From assembly GCA_040506895.1 (NCBI GenBank), contig JBEVVY010000001.1, positions 1,302,001-1,366,000 on the forward strand: DNA of 64,000 bases, in the 5' to 3' direction. This DNA is from Sedimenticola_A sp040506895. Lineage in GTDB: Bacteria; Pseudomonadota; Gammaproteobacteria; Chromatiales; Chromatiaceae. The notes beneath the pieces were generated by a model. It ran no database searches. It was not told where the DNA came from and saw only the letters and a list, made by a program, of their open reading frames with translations. A program made the position numbers and the translations under genes. Below are positions 15,647 to 23,997 of the stretch, piece by piece (position 1 is the first letter of the stretch; every line of letters starts with the position of its first letter).

Positions 15647-17740
15647 TCAAATTTCAGTACTCTGTTTGCCCACAGTGGCGACCACCTTGATCTGCCGGTT
15701 GTCTGGCACCTCGTTGTAGGAGAGCACATGCATACCCGGCACACTGTGTTTGACGAACCTGGCCATCCAGGATCTGATCGGTGCGGCCACCAGCAGCACG
15801 CTCTCTTCACCTTTCATCTCCTGTTGGCTGGCTGTCTCCTGCAACGCCTGTTGCAGCTGCTCAGCCAGTCCGGGCTCAAATCCGACCCCTCCTTCCTGGG
15901 AGGGCTGTATAGTCTGCTGCAATATCTGTTCCAGACCGGGATCGAGAACGATTACGGGAATTTCTTCTGTCGGACCAACGAGTTGCTGCACAATCGTGCG
16001 AGATAACGCGACCCTTGAAGCAGAGGTCAGAACGCCGATGTCTTGACTCTGGGGACCATGCTCCGCCAATGTTTCGGCAATGGTGCGGATATCGCGCACC
16101 GGAATCTTCTCCGCAAGCAGGTTCTGCATGATCTTGACTATCTGGCCCAGGGAGAGGGTCTTCGGCACCAGGTCCTCCACCAGCTTGGGCGCACTCTTGC
16201 CGAGACCGTCGAGCATCTGCTGAACCTCTTCGTGACCGATCAGCTCGTGGGCATGGGTCTGGAGAATCTCGCTCAGGTGGGTGGCCACCACCGTGCTGGC
16301 ATCCACCACGGTGTAGCCCAGGGTCTGGGCATGATCCCGCTGACCGGGATCGATCCACACCGCCTCGAGTCCGAAGGCGGGATCCCGCGTCTCGATACCC
16401 TGCAGGGTCCCGAAGACCTGCCCCGGGTTGATGGCGAGATCGCGGTCGGGATGGATCTCCGCCTCGGCCACGGCAACCCCGTTGAGGGAGATGCGGTAGG
16501 CGGTCGGACTGAGATCGAGATTGTCACGTATATGCACCGGCTGCAGCAGGAAGCCGAGCTCCTGGGAGAGCTTCTTGCGTACGCCCTTGATGCGGTTCAT
16601 CAGCTGTCCGCCCTGGTTGCGATCCACCAGCGGAATCAGCCGGTAACCCACTTCGAGGCCGATGATATCCACCGGCTGTACATCGTCCCAGGTCAGCTCT
16701 TTCTGTTCCGGCGGTGTCTCCGGCACCGGCTCCGGCACCTCGGCCACCAACTCGCGCTGCTGGCGCTGGTAGATGTACCAGGCACCACCCGCGGCCATCA
16801 CCGCAAGACTCAGGAAAGCGACATTCGGCATACCGGGGATGCTGCCCATGACGAAGAGTACACCGGCAGCCACGGCCAGCGCCTTGGGAGAGGAGAGCAG
16901 CTGGGTGATCACCTGTCCACCCATGTCCTGATCAGAGGCCACACGGGTCACGATAATGGCTGCAGAGGTGGAGAGCAGCAGCGAGGGGATCTGGGCGACC
17001 AGGCCGTCACCGATGGTCAGCAGGGCGTAGTAGCGCAGCGCGGTCGAGAGATCGAGATCGTGCTGCAGCATACCGATGGAGAGACCGCCGATAAGGTTGA
17101 TGATGAGGATCAGGATGCCGGCAATCGCATCGCCCCGCACGAACTTGCTGGCACCGTCCATGGCACCGTAGAAATCCGCCTCGCGGGAGATATCTTCTCG
17201 CCTTGCCCGCGCCTCGTCCTGGCTGATCAGGCCGGAGTTGAGATCCGCATCGATCGCCATCTGCTTGCCAGGCATGGCGTCCAGGGTGAAACGGGCGCTC
17301 ACTTCCGAGACGCGTCCCGCACCCTTGGTGACCACCACGAAGTTGATGATCACCAGGATGAAGAAGACCACCAGGCCCACCGCATAGTTACCGCCGATGA
17401 CGAAGGCGCCGAACGCCTCGATCACCTTGCCCGCGGCATCACCGCCCTGGTGACCCTCCAGCAGCACCACGCGGGTGGAGGCGACGTTGAGGGCCAGTCG
17501 AAGCAGTGTGGCCACCAGCAGCAGGCTCGGAAAGACGGAAAACTCGAGGGGCCGGAAGGTATAGACCACCACCAGCAGCACCACCAGCGAGAGGGTGATA
17601 TTGAAGGTGAAGAAGACATCCAGGGCCATGGGCGGCAGCGGGATGACGATCATTGCCAGCATCATCATCAGGATCAGCGGCGCGCCAAGTCCCCTCGCCC
17701 CTACGGATCTGACATTACCAAGTATCGCTGTGGCATCCAT
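15647..17740 (-). CDS. flhA: Flagellar export gate protein FlhA
   Basis: A 697-residue protein. The N-terminal part (about residues 15-320) has eight membrane segments and the FHIPEP signature region (FVKGDAIAGILILIINLIGGLSIG nearby). The C-terminal cytoplasmic domain (about 345-697) forms the nonameric ring that receives export substrates and chaperones. Length matches the family (about 690-700). The start lies 16 bases after flhB. A long plus-strand frame lies opposite much of the gene and is a codon-bias shadow. Confidence 0.97.
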   Translation of the reverse strand: MDATAILGNVRSVGARGLGAPLILMMMLAMIVIPLPPMALDVFFTFNITLSLVVLLVVVYTFRPLEFSVFPSLLLVATLLRLALNVASTRVVLLEGHQGGDAAGKVIEAFGAFVIGGNYAVGLVVFFILVIINFVVVTKGAGRVSEVSARFTLDAMPGKQMAIDADLNSGLISQDEARARREDISREADFYGAMDGASKFVRGDAIAGILILIINLIGGLSIGMLQHDLDLSTALRYYALLTIGDGLVAQIPSLLLSTSAAIIVTRVASDQDMGGQVITQLLSSPKALAVAAGVLFVMGSIPGMPNVAFLSLAVMAAGGAWYIYQRQQRELVAEVPEPVPETPPEQKELTWDDVQPVDIIGLEVGYRLIPLVDRNQGGQLMNRIKGVRKKLSQELGFLLQPVHIRDNLDLSPTAYRISLNGVAVAEAEIHPDRDLAINPGQVFGTLQGIETRDPAFGLEAVWIDPGQRDHAQTLGYTVVDASTVVATHLSEILQTHAHELIGHEEVQQMLDGLGKSAPKLVEDLVPKTLSLGQIVKIMQNLLAEKIPVRDIRTIAETLAEHGPQSQDIGVLTSASRVALSRTIVQQLVGPTEEIPVIVLDPGLEQILQQTIQPSQEGGVGFEPGLAEQLQQALQETASQQEMKGEESVLLVAAPIRSWMARFVKHSVPGMHVLSYNEVPDNRQIKVVATVGKQSTEI

Positions 17741-17756
17741 GGTTCAGTATCCCATT

Positions 17757-18914
17757 CTAGTGAAGTGTCTCATCGTCCGATTCCGGCACCTGCAGGTCCT
17801 CGGGTACCGGCAGGTCGTCAGGCACTTCGGGTTTCAGTCCGCCATCGCTACTGTAGATGCGCAGCTGGAAGACATAGGCCAGCAGCTTGGCGACGGCAAA
17901 ATAGAGTCCGGCCGGTATGTACTCATCCAGCTCGGTATGGAAATAGATTGCGCGGGCCAGCATCGGTGATTCGACGATGGTCACGTTGTTCTCCTCGGCC
18001 ACCTGGCGGATATTGGCGGCGATCAGGTTCATACCCTTGGCCACCACCTTGGGGGCGCGCATGCGGTTCTGGTCGTAGCGCAACGCCACCGCGTAGTGGG
18101 TCGGGTTGGTGACAACCACGTCGGCCTTCGGCACCTCGTCCATCATCCTGCGCATGGCCATCTCGCGCTGCAGCTGCCGGGTCCGGCTCTTCACTTCAGG
18201 CCGCCCCTCGGTATCCTTCATCTCCTCCTTGACCTCCTGGCGGGTCATCTTCAGCTGGCGCTTGTGGTCCCACAGCTGGAAAGGCACATCGGCCATGGCA
18301 ATGACGATCAGGGTCAGTGAGATAAGGACGAACGACCAGCCCACCAGGCTGCCCAGCTCGACCACCGCGGGCATCAGCTCCATACTGCTCAGGCGGATAA
18401 AATCATCCAGGGTCAGCCACAGTGTGAGCGCCGTGGCGCCACCGATCAGCAGAAACTTGGCCAGCGCCTTGAGCAGTTCGACCAGTCCTTTCAGGGAGAA
18501 GACCCGTTTCATGCCCTTGATGGGGTCCAGCTTGTTCAGCTTGGGCGCCATCGCCTGGGTACTGACATTGATGCCACCCAGGGCCACTGAGCTGATGATG
18601 GCCAGTGCGACGATCACCGCGAACAGCGGGGCGAGCATGATAAGCGCCTCCTGGATGGCGATCAGCAACCGGCGCAACATGGCGGTGGTATCGAAGATGT
18701 CGGGCCGGGCGATGGTGAAACTGCCGGCCATCAGATCCGCCAGGCTCTGACCGAAGTGGCCGCTCATCCCCACCAGCACGGTACCGCCGATAAGGGTGAT
18801 CATCATGGTGTTGAGCTCGCGGGAACGGGCGGTCTGGCCCTTGCGCTTGGCGTCCTGAAGACGTTTCGCTGTCGGTTGTTCTGTGCGTTCCTGACCGTTT
18901 TCGTTTTCAGCCAT
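17757..18914 (-). CDS. flhB: Flagellar export switch protein FlhB
   Basis: A 385-residue protein with a basic N-terminus (MAENENGQERTEQPTAKRL), four membrane segments (about 33-215) and a cytoplasmic domain carrying the autocleavage site NPTHYAVALRY. Cleavage between N and P switches export from rod/hook to filament substrates. The C-terminal tail is acidic and proline rich. It lies between fliR (3-base gap) and flhA as usual. Confidence 0.97.
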   Translation of the reverse strand: MAENENGQERTEQPTAKRLQDAKRKGQTARSRELNTMMITLIGGTVLVGMSGHFGQSLADLMAGSFTIARPDIFDTTAMLRRLLIAIQEALIMLAPLFAVIVALAIISSVALGGINVSTQAMAPKLNKLDPIKGMKRVFSLKGLVELLKALAKFLLIGGATALTLWLTLDDFIRLSSMELMPAVVELGSLVGWSFVLISLTLIVIAMADVPFQLWDHKRQLKMTRQEVKEEMKDTEGRPEVKSRTRQLQREMAMRRMMDEVPKADVVVTNPTHYAVALRYDQNRMRAPKVVAKGMNLIAANIRQVAEENNVTIVESPMLARAIYFHTELDEYIPAGLYFAVAKLLAYVFQLRIYSSDGGLKPEVPDDLPVPEDLQVPESDDETLH

Positions 18915-18917
18915 GGC

Positions 18918-19703
18918 TCACCCCGGGATCAACAGCAGTCGCTGAATCAGGCCAAAACCGGCCACTACCAGCTCTCTGAAATTGTCCATCACGTCGGGCA
19001 GTGTCACCCACATCAGCAGGAACCCGATCAGCATCGCCAGGGGGAAACCCACGGCGAAGATATGCAGCTGGGGAGCGGCACGGGTGATGATGCCCAGGCC
19101 GAGATTGAACAGCAGCAGCGCGGCCATTACCGGCAGCGCCATCAGCAGCCCGCTGCTGAACATGTGGCTACCCCATCCAACCACCTCGGAGAAACTGTTG
19201 CGGCTGAGCCCATCGACCGCCACCGGAAAAGTGTGGAAACTGTGCGCCAGGATTTCGATCAGCAGCAGATGACCGTTGAGCACCAGGAACAGGATGGTGG
19301 CCATGATCAGGTAGAACTGTGACACCACGGGCACCTGCACACCGTTCTGCGGATCCATCATCGAGGCGAAGCCCAGCCCCATGCTGTAGGCCATCACCTG
19401 CCCTCCGAATATCAGGGAAGCGAAGACCATCTGCAGGATGAAACCCATCACCAGGCCGATCAGCACCTGCTGCAGTACCATGAGAAAGGCCTCGGTGCTG
19501 AAAAAGTCTACCTGCGCGACCGGCGGGATGACCGGCATCAGGACCCAGGTGAGGATCAGTGCCAGGCCGATCCTGAACCTGTAGGGCACCTGCCTCGAGC
19601 TCAACACCGGCGCGGCAACCATCATGGAGCTGATCCTGACCAGCGGCCAGATGAAAGCCGATAGCCAGAGATTGAGTTGTGCCTCGGTAAAGGACATTTT
19701 CAC
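18918..19703 (-). CDS. fliR: Flagellar export protein FliR
   Basis: A 261-residue membrane protein with about six hydrophobic segments (for example WLSAFIWPLVRISSMMVAAPVL, LALILTWVLMPVIPP, VMAALLLFNLGLGIITRAAPQLHIFAVGFPLAML). It forms the export gate with FliP and FliQ. Length and order (fliQ-fliR-flhB) are typical. Confidence 0.96.
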   Translation of the reverse strand: MKMSFTEAQLNLWLSAFIWPLVRISSMMVAAPVLSSRQVPYRFRIGLALILTWVLMPVIPPVAQVDFFSTEAFLMVLQQVLIGLVMGFILQMVFASLIFGGQVMAYSMGLGFASMMDPQNGVQVPVVSQFYLIMATILFLVLNGHLLLIEILAHSFHTFPVAVDGLSRNSFSEVVGWGSHMFSSGLLMALPVMAALLLFNLGLGIITRAAPQLHIFAVGFPLAMLIGFLLMWVTLPDVMDNFRELVVAGFGLIQRLLLIPG

Positions 19704-19712
19704 CTCACCCGT

Positions 19713-19982
19713 CTACCCGATTAACTCCGGTATGCTGTGAAACAGGTTGAGGGTGAACGTCATGATCACCCGCAACATCCAGGGGCCTGCGACCATCAAC
19801 ACCAGGGCCACCACCACCAGTTTCGGGATAAAGGTCAGCGTCATCTCGTTGATCTGGGTGGCGGCCTGGAACATCGCCACGAGAAGACCCACCAACAGCG
19901 CCGGGATAAGTACGATTCCTGCCAGGAAGGCCGTCGCCTCCATGGCCCTTTGTCCAATATCGAGTACGCTGTCAGGAGTCAT
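19713..19982 (-). CDS. fliQ: Flagellar export protein FliQ
   Basis: An 89-residue protein with two membrane helices (AFLAGIVLIPALLVGLLVAMF and LVVVALVLMVAGPWMLRVIM). I chose the ATG at 19982 (MTPDSVLDIGQRAME), which gives the family's usual 89 residues and has a GGTGG ribosome site; a GTG four codons upstream is possible. It is an export gate component with FliP/FliR. Confidence 0.95.
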   Translation of the reverse strand: MTPDSVLDIGQRAMEATAFLAGIVLIPALLVGLLVAMFQAATQINEMTLTFIPKLVVVALVLMVAGPWMLRVIMTFTLNLFHSIPELIG

Positions 19983-19994
19983 CTTGATCACCAC

Positions 19995-20738
19995 CTAGAC
20001 TAGAAAGCTCGATGCCAGGGTGCCGAAAACCAGCGCCCACCCATCGATCAGGACAAACAGCATGATCTTGAACGGCAGGGATATGATCAGGGGCGAGAGC
20101 ATCATCATACCCATCGACATCAGGACACTGGCCACCACGAGATCGATGACGAGAAACGGAATGAACAGCAGGAATCCGATCTGAAAACCGGTCTTCAACT
20201 CGGAGGTGGCGAATGCCGGCAGCAGTACCGACAGCGGCACCTGCTCGGGTGATTCAAACTCGCCAAAGTCACCGATTTCGGCGAACAGTTGCAGGTCGGT
20301 CTCACGGGTCTGGCCCAGCATGAACTGGCGTACCGGGCCGGAGACACCCTCCAGCGCCTCGACCACCGTCACCTTCTCTTCGAGGTAGGGTCTGAGACCG
20401 CTGTCGTAGGCCTGCTGAAATACCGGCATCATGATAAAGATGGTGAGAAACAGGGAGATACCGACAAGGATCTGGTTGGACGGCGTATTCTGCGTTCCCA
20501 GTGCCTGCCTGAGAATCGCAAGCACAATGATGATCCGCGCAAACGAGGTCATCATCAGCAACGCGCCCGGCAGCAGGCTCAGGGCGGTCATGAAGAAGAG
20601 TATCTGCAGACTCAGGGTATAGGTCTGCCCCCCCTCCTCCGTGGGAGTCACGGTAATCGCCTCCATGCCCTGGGCCCAGAGTGTATCCGGAAGCGTGCCC
20701 AGCACGACCAGGAATAGCAGTGCTGCCACGGCCCTCAT
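19995..20738 (-). CDS. fliP: Flagellar export protein FliP
   Basis: A 247-residue protein with a cleavable signal-like N-terminus (MRAVAALLFLVVLGTLPDTLWA) and four membrane segments. The family signatures ALLMMTSFARIIIVLAILRQALG and LVIDLVVASVLMSMGMMML are both present. FliP forms the core ring of the export gate. Its start overlaps fliO by 4 bases. Confidence 0.97.
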   Translation of the reverse strand: MRAVAALLFLVVLGTLPDTLWAQGMEAITVTPTEEGGQTYTLSLQILFFMTALSLLPGALLMMTSFARIIIVLAILRQALGTQNTPSNQILVGISLFLTIFIMMPVFQQAYDSGLRPYLEEKVTVVEALEGVSGPVRQFMLGQTRETDLQLFAEIGDFGEFESPEQVPLSVLLPAFATSELKTGFQIGFLLFIPFLVIDLVVASVLMSMGMMMLSPLIISLPFKIMLFVLIDGWALVFGTLASSFLV

Positions 20739-21169
20739 GGCTTCTGCTCCGCCATCTGGTCTTTCAGGTTTCGTGAGAAGTCGCCCTCGCTCTCCAGGGC
20801 GGATGTGCCGGCATCGCCATCATCCAGCACGTGAAGGGTCTGCACACGCCCCGGGGCGACACCCACCAGCAGACGGGTCTCACCCACTTTCACCACCACG
20901 GCCCGTTCTCTCGGTCCCAGGGAGACACCCCCGAGCACCTCGACCATTCCCTTTCCCTGCATTGGGAGATGGCCGAATTTGCGTACCAGCCATGCCAGGG
21001 CAAAGATCAGCCCCACCACCAGTACCAGCCCCATCGCGGTTTCAAAAAACAGGCCGCCGTCGATGGGCGACTCTGCCAGCTTCACAGCGCCTTCCTGCTT
21101 CGATTCGGCCAGCCCGTTCACTGAATGGGCGATCAGCCAGAATCCGGCAATGAGAGGCGCCCATCTCAT
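20735..21169 (-). CDS. fliO: Flagellar protein FliO
   Basis: A 144-residue protein with an N-terminal hydrophobic signal-like stretch, one membrane helix (AMGLVLVVGLIFALAWLVRKF) and a cytoplasmic domain with VLGGVSLGPRERAVVVKVGETRLLVG, the FliO signature. It helps assemble the FliP ring. It lies between fliN and fliP with end overlaps at both sides. Confidence 0.93.
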   Translation of the reverse strand: MRWAPLIAGFWLIAHSVNGLAESKQEGAVKLAESPIDGGLFFETAMGLVLVVGLIFALAWLVRKFGHLPMQGKGMVEVLGGVSLGPRERAVVVKVGETRLLVGVAPGRVQTLHVLDDGDAGTSALESEGDFSRNLKDQMAEQKP

Positions 21170-21579
21170 CAGCGCAGTCTCCTGACCCTGTCCGCCGGGC
21201 TGATGATATCGGTCAGGCGGATGCCGAACTTGTCATTCACCACCACCACTTCGCCCTGGGCGATAAGGGTGCCGTTGACAAGTACATCCATCGGTTCGCC
21301 CGCCAGCCTGTCCAGTTCCACAACCGAACCCTGGTTGAGCTGCAGAAGATTGCGGATGGTGATATGGCTTCTGCCGATCTCCATCGAGATGGTTACCGGT
21401 ACATCTAAAATGGCATCCATATTGACTTCGCCGCCCCCTTCTGCGGCACCTGCATCGGCCTGGAGCTCCTGGAACTGCGCCGATTCAGCCTCGATGTCAG
21501 CGGAAGCTGCCTGCTGATCCAGCGCGGCATCCATTGCATCATCAAGTGCTTCAGTCTGTTCGTTTCCGTTTTCGCTCAT
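21169..21579 (-). CDS. fliN: Flagellar motor switch protein FliN
   Basis: A 136-residue protein. The acidic, alanine-rich N-terminal half is variable. The C-terminal SpoA (SPOA) domain runs from about residue 55 (AILDVPVTISMEIGRSHITIRNLLQLNQGSVVELD) to the end (VNDKFGIRLTDIISPADRVRRL). It forms the C-ring with FliM and binds CheY-P. Confidence 0.96.
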   Translation of the reverse strand: MSENGNEQTEALDDAMDAALDQQAASADIEAESAQFQELQADAGAAEGGGEVNMDAILDVPVTISMEIGRSHITIRNLLQLNQGSVVELDRLAGEPMDVLVNGTLIAQGEVVVVNDKFGIRLTDIISPADRVRRLR

Positions 21580-21591
21580 GATCTTTACCCT

Positions 21592-22608
21592 TCAGTTCTC
21601 GGACTTGGTGAGTAACTCGTGTAATCCGGTCCGTTTAGGTTTCCTGCTCCACTCCTGTACCTTGACGGCGTAGTTGCCTTCAGATACGCCAAGCTGACCG
21701 TTGAATATCGGTACGTCTGCGGCGAACACACTTACCATTTCCGGTATCTCCACCGGGATGATGTCACCGGTTTTCAGGTTCGCCAGCTCCTTCATACTCA
21801 GCTGGGTCTCCGCCATGTAGCTGCTCAGCTCCACGGTTGCCGCCAGGATCTCCTCCTGCAGGGCGTGCTCCCAGCGCTCGTCGCGCTCTCCCCGATCGCT
21901 CTGCACCCCGGCGTCCAGCAGGTCACGGATCGGCTCCACCATCGAGTAGGGGAAACAGACATAGAGATCGCCGCCGCCGGTCTCCATCTCGATATGGAAG
22001 ATGGTGACCACCACCACCTCCGAGGGGCTCACAATATTGGCGAACTGTGGATTGACTTCCGAGCCGAGGTACTCGAAGCGGATATCGAGCACCGGCTTCC
22101 AGGCCTCCTGGAGATCGACGAATGCCAGTTCCAGCATCATCTGGATAACCCGGTTTTCCGTCGGTGTGAAATCGCGGCCCTCGACCTGGTTGTTGAAGCG
22201 TCCGCTGCCACCGAAAAAATTGTCGACCACGCTGAACACCAGTTTCGGATCGAGTACACAGAGCGCCTTGCCCCTGAGGGGCGGCACCTTGACCAGGTTC
22301 AGGCTGGTGGGTACGTAGAGGCTGTGCACGAACTCCGAGAACTTCTGCATCTGTACGCCGGAGACCGTGATATCCGCCGACCTTCGGAGCATGTTGAAGA
22401 GGCTGTTGCGGAACTGGCGCGAGAAGCGCTCGTTGATCATCTCGAGGGTCGGCAGGCTTCCACGTACGATCCGGTCCTGGCTCGAGAAATCGTAGGCACG
22501 GATCTCCCCCTCGAAGATCTCCTCCGGCTCTGTCTCGATATCCCCGTTATCGACACCGTGTAACAGCGCGTCGATTTCATCCTGGGAAAGAAGGTCGCTG
22601 GTACTCAT
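21592..22608 (-). CDS. fliM: Flagellar motor switch protein FliM
   Basis: A 338-residue protein. The N-terminal CheY-P-binding peptide is recognisable (LLSQDEIDALLHGVD). The middle CheC-like domain follows, with the GGXG-like loop (FFGGSGRFNN). The C-terminal SpoA domain (DIIPVEIPEMVSVFAADVPIF) contacts FliN. It sits 4 bases after fliL. Confidence 0.97.
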   Translation of the reverse strand: MSTSDLLSQDEIDALLHGVDNGDIETEPEEIFEGEIRAYDFSSQDRIVRGSLPTLEMINERFSRQFRNSLFNMLRRSADITVSGVQMQKFSEFVHSLYVPTSLNLVKVPPLRGKALCVLDPKLVFSVVDNFFGGSGRFNNQVEGRDFTPTENRVIQMMLELAFVDLQEAWKPVLDIRFEYLGSEVNPQFANIVSPSEVVVVTIFHIEMETGGGDLYVCFPYSMVEPIRDLLDAGVQSDRGERDERWEHALQEEILAATVELSSYMAETQLSMKELANLKTGDIIPVEIPEMVSVFAADVPIFNGQLGVSEGNYAVKVQEWSRKPKRTGLHELLTKSEN

Positions 22609-22612
22609 GGTT

Positions 22613-23128
22613 TCACTGGGTCACAAAGGCGGTGAAGTAGACGGTCTCCACCTCTCCGGGGCCCTCTTGCTCCTTTATGATCTTGTTCAGAATTTTCACC
22701 ACTTCTCCCTGCAGTGCCTCTTTACTCTCCCGGCTCTTCAGCTTGTCACCCTCCTGGGAACCGAACAGATCCAGCAGGTTGTGGCGGATCATCGGATCGT
22801 TCTCCTTGATGAAGGTGACTGTCTCCTGGTTTCTGGTCACGACCTGCATCTCCACCTGGAGCATCTTCACCTTGCCGCCCGGGGGCAGGTTGACCACGAA
22901 TTCGGGGGTTACGGGGTGGTAGATGGCCGGCAGAACGACCTCTTCCACAACCTCTTCGCCCTCTGCCGCCTCGTCACCACCACTACCGCCGAACAGGAAC
23001 CAGCCCAGGCCCAGGCCACCGCCCAGCAGGACGATCACCCCGACGGCGATCATGATGATGAGCTTGGCTTTGGAGCCCTTCTCCTCTTCACCAAGTTCCA
23101 GGTCTTTTTTTTTCTCTTCATCGGCCAT
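22613..23128 (-). CDS. fliL: Flagellar basal-body protein FliL
   Basis: A 171-residue single-pass protein: a lysine-rich cytoplasmic N-terminus (MADEEKKKDLELGEEEK), one membrane helix (LIIMIAVGVIVLLGGGLGLGWFLF) and a periplasmic FliL domain (VTPEFVVNLPPGGKVKMLQVEMQV). It supports stator function. It is the first gene of the leftward flagellar block and is preceded by a sigma-54 promoter. Confidence 0.94.
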   Translation of the reverse strand: MADEEKKKDLELGEEEKGSKAKLIIMIAVGVIVLLGGGLGLGWFLFGGSGGDEAAEGEEVVEEVVLPAIYHPVTPEFVVNLPPGGKVKMLQVEMQVVTRNQETVTFIKENDPMIRHNLLDLFGSQEGDKLKSRESKEALQGEVVKILNKIIKEQEGPGEVETVYFTAFVTQ

Positions 23129-23164
23129 TTCGAGATACCTCGCGAGTCTCTGATTTAATTGAAA

Positions 23165-23179
23165 GCAATAGATATGCCA
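23165..23179 (-). promoter_or_regulatory. Sigma-54 promoter for the fliL flagellar operon
   Basis: The minus strand reads TGGCAT-ATCTA-TTGC followed by T, against the sigma-54 consensus TGGCAC-N5-TTGC. Only the sixth base differs and the GG-N10-GC spacing is exact. It lies about 37-50 bases before the fliL start. In Pseudomonas and Vibrio the fliL operon depends on sigma-54 and FleQ/FlrC-type activators, so the position is as expected. The activator gene is not in the window. Confidence 0.82.
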
Positions 23180-23313
23180 CTAAAAAACAGCTTATAAAAC
23201 ACAATATTATCAACAGGTTAAAAAATCACCCTGATAACATGTCGAACTCTTGACTGGTTTCCGGCAGGACCTGAGGCGGAAAACCGGCAGGCCGGATACA
23301 CCCAGGCAAGATG

Positions 23314-23997
23314 TTAGCGACGCAACACCGTCAACCAGCGCCAGAAGTTGAGCAGGCCCGCAAGTGACGATGCAACGTAGGTCAATGCACAGGCCCTCAG
23401 AATCCGGCGGGCTGCACGGCGCTGCCCCGGCCTGATGTAACCCGCCTCCAGGATAGGCAGCGCACGGGTAAAGCTGGCATCCCACTCGACCGGCAGGGTC
23501 AGCAACTGAACAACCACCCCCATACCCACTGTAGAAAGGGCAGCCACAAGCATCAAGAGACCGGCTGCCGGCGCCTTGGTGACGGCGGCGAGAATGGGTA
23601 CGGCAAACAGAAAAAAAGAGCCCAGTTTTTCCACGCCGGCAGCAAACAGCGCCAGGCGGGTACGCCAGACGAAGGGGCGATAACCCTGGCTGTGCTGCAG
23701 GGCATGACCCACCTCGTGGGCAGCGGTGGTAATGGCTGTCAGGGTGCGCCCGGCATGCTTGTCCGGTGTCAGCCTCACTGCCCTCTGTACCGGGTCGTAA
23801 TGGTCCCCCACCCCCTCGGCCACCTCCACGCGGACGTCGTGCAGCTCCAGGCGGTCGAGCAGGTGTCGTGCCAGTTCACCACCGGTACCGGGAAATCCCT
23901 CGTCCTTCCTGTTGTAGCGGGAGAGCACGTGCTGCACCCAGAGCTGGGGGAGAAAGATCAACAGGACCAGCAACAGGAGCAGCAGGATAAAATGCAT
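23314..23997 (-). CDS. YugP-type neutral zinc metallopeptidase (membrane)
   Basis: A 227-residue membrane protein. It has an N-terminal membrane helix (FILLLLLLVLLIFLPQLWV), a zincin active-site motif HEVGH (within ITTAAHEVGHALQHSQGY), two or three further hydrophobic segments, and a later VEWDASFTRALPIL segment that resembles the third-ligand region of the family. This matches the zinc peptidase family typified by Bacillus YugP, whose substrates are unknown. Its start overlaps the stop of the MFS gene at 23997, so the two are probably co-translated. Confidence 0.85.
   Translation of the reverse strand: MHFILLLLLLVLLIFLPQLWVQHVLSRYNRKDEGFPGTGGELARHLLDRLELHDVRVEVAEGVGDHYDPVQRAVRLTPDKHAGRTLTAITTAAHEVGHALQHSQGYRPFVWRTRLALFAAGVEKLGSFFLFAVPILAAVTKAPAAGLLMLVAALSTVGMGVVVQLLTLPVEWDASFTRALPILEAGYIRPGQRRAARRILRACALTYVASSLAGLLNFWRWLTVLRR

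Noticed and set aside
16043..18112. A 689-codon plus-strand open frame opposite flhA and flhB
   Set aside because: It lies antisense to two clear flagellar genes, is full of histidine, glycine and arginine from codon mirroring, and has no recognisable domain. The same holds for the long antisense frames opposite cheA, flhF, the hybrid kinase, ubiU and the ATPase subunits A and B.
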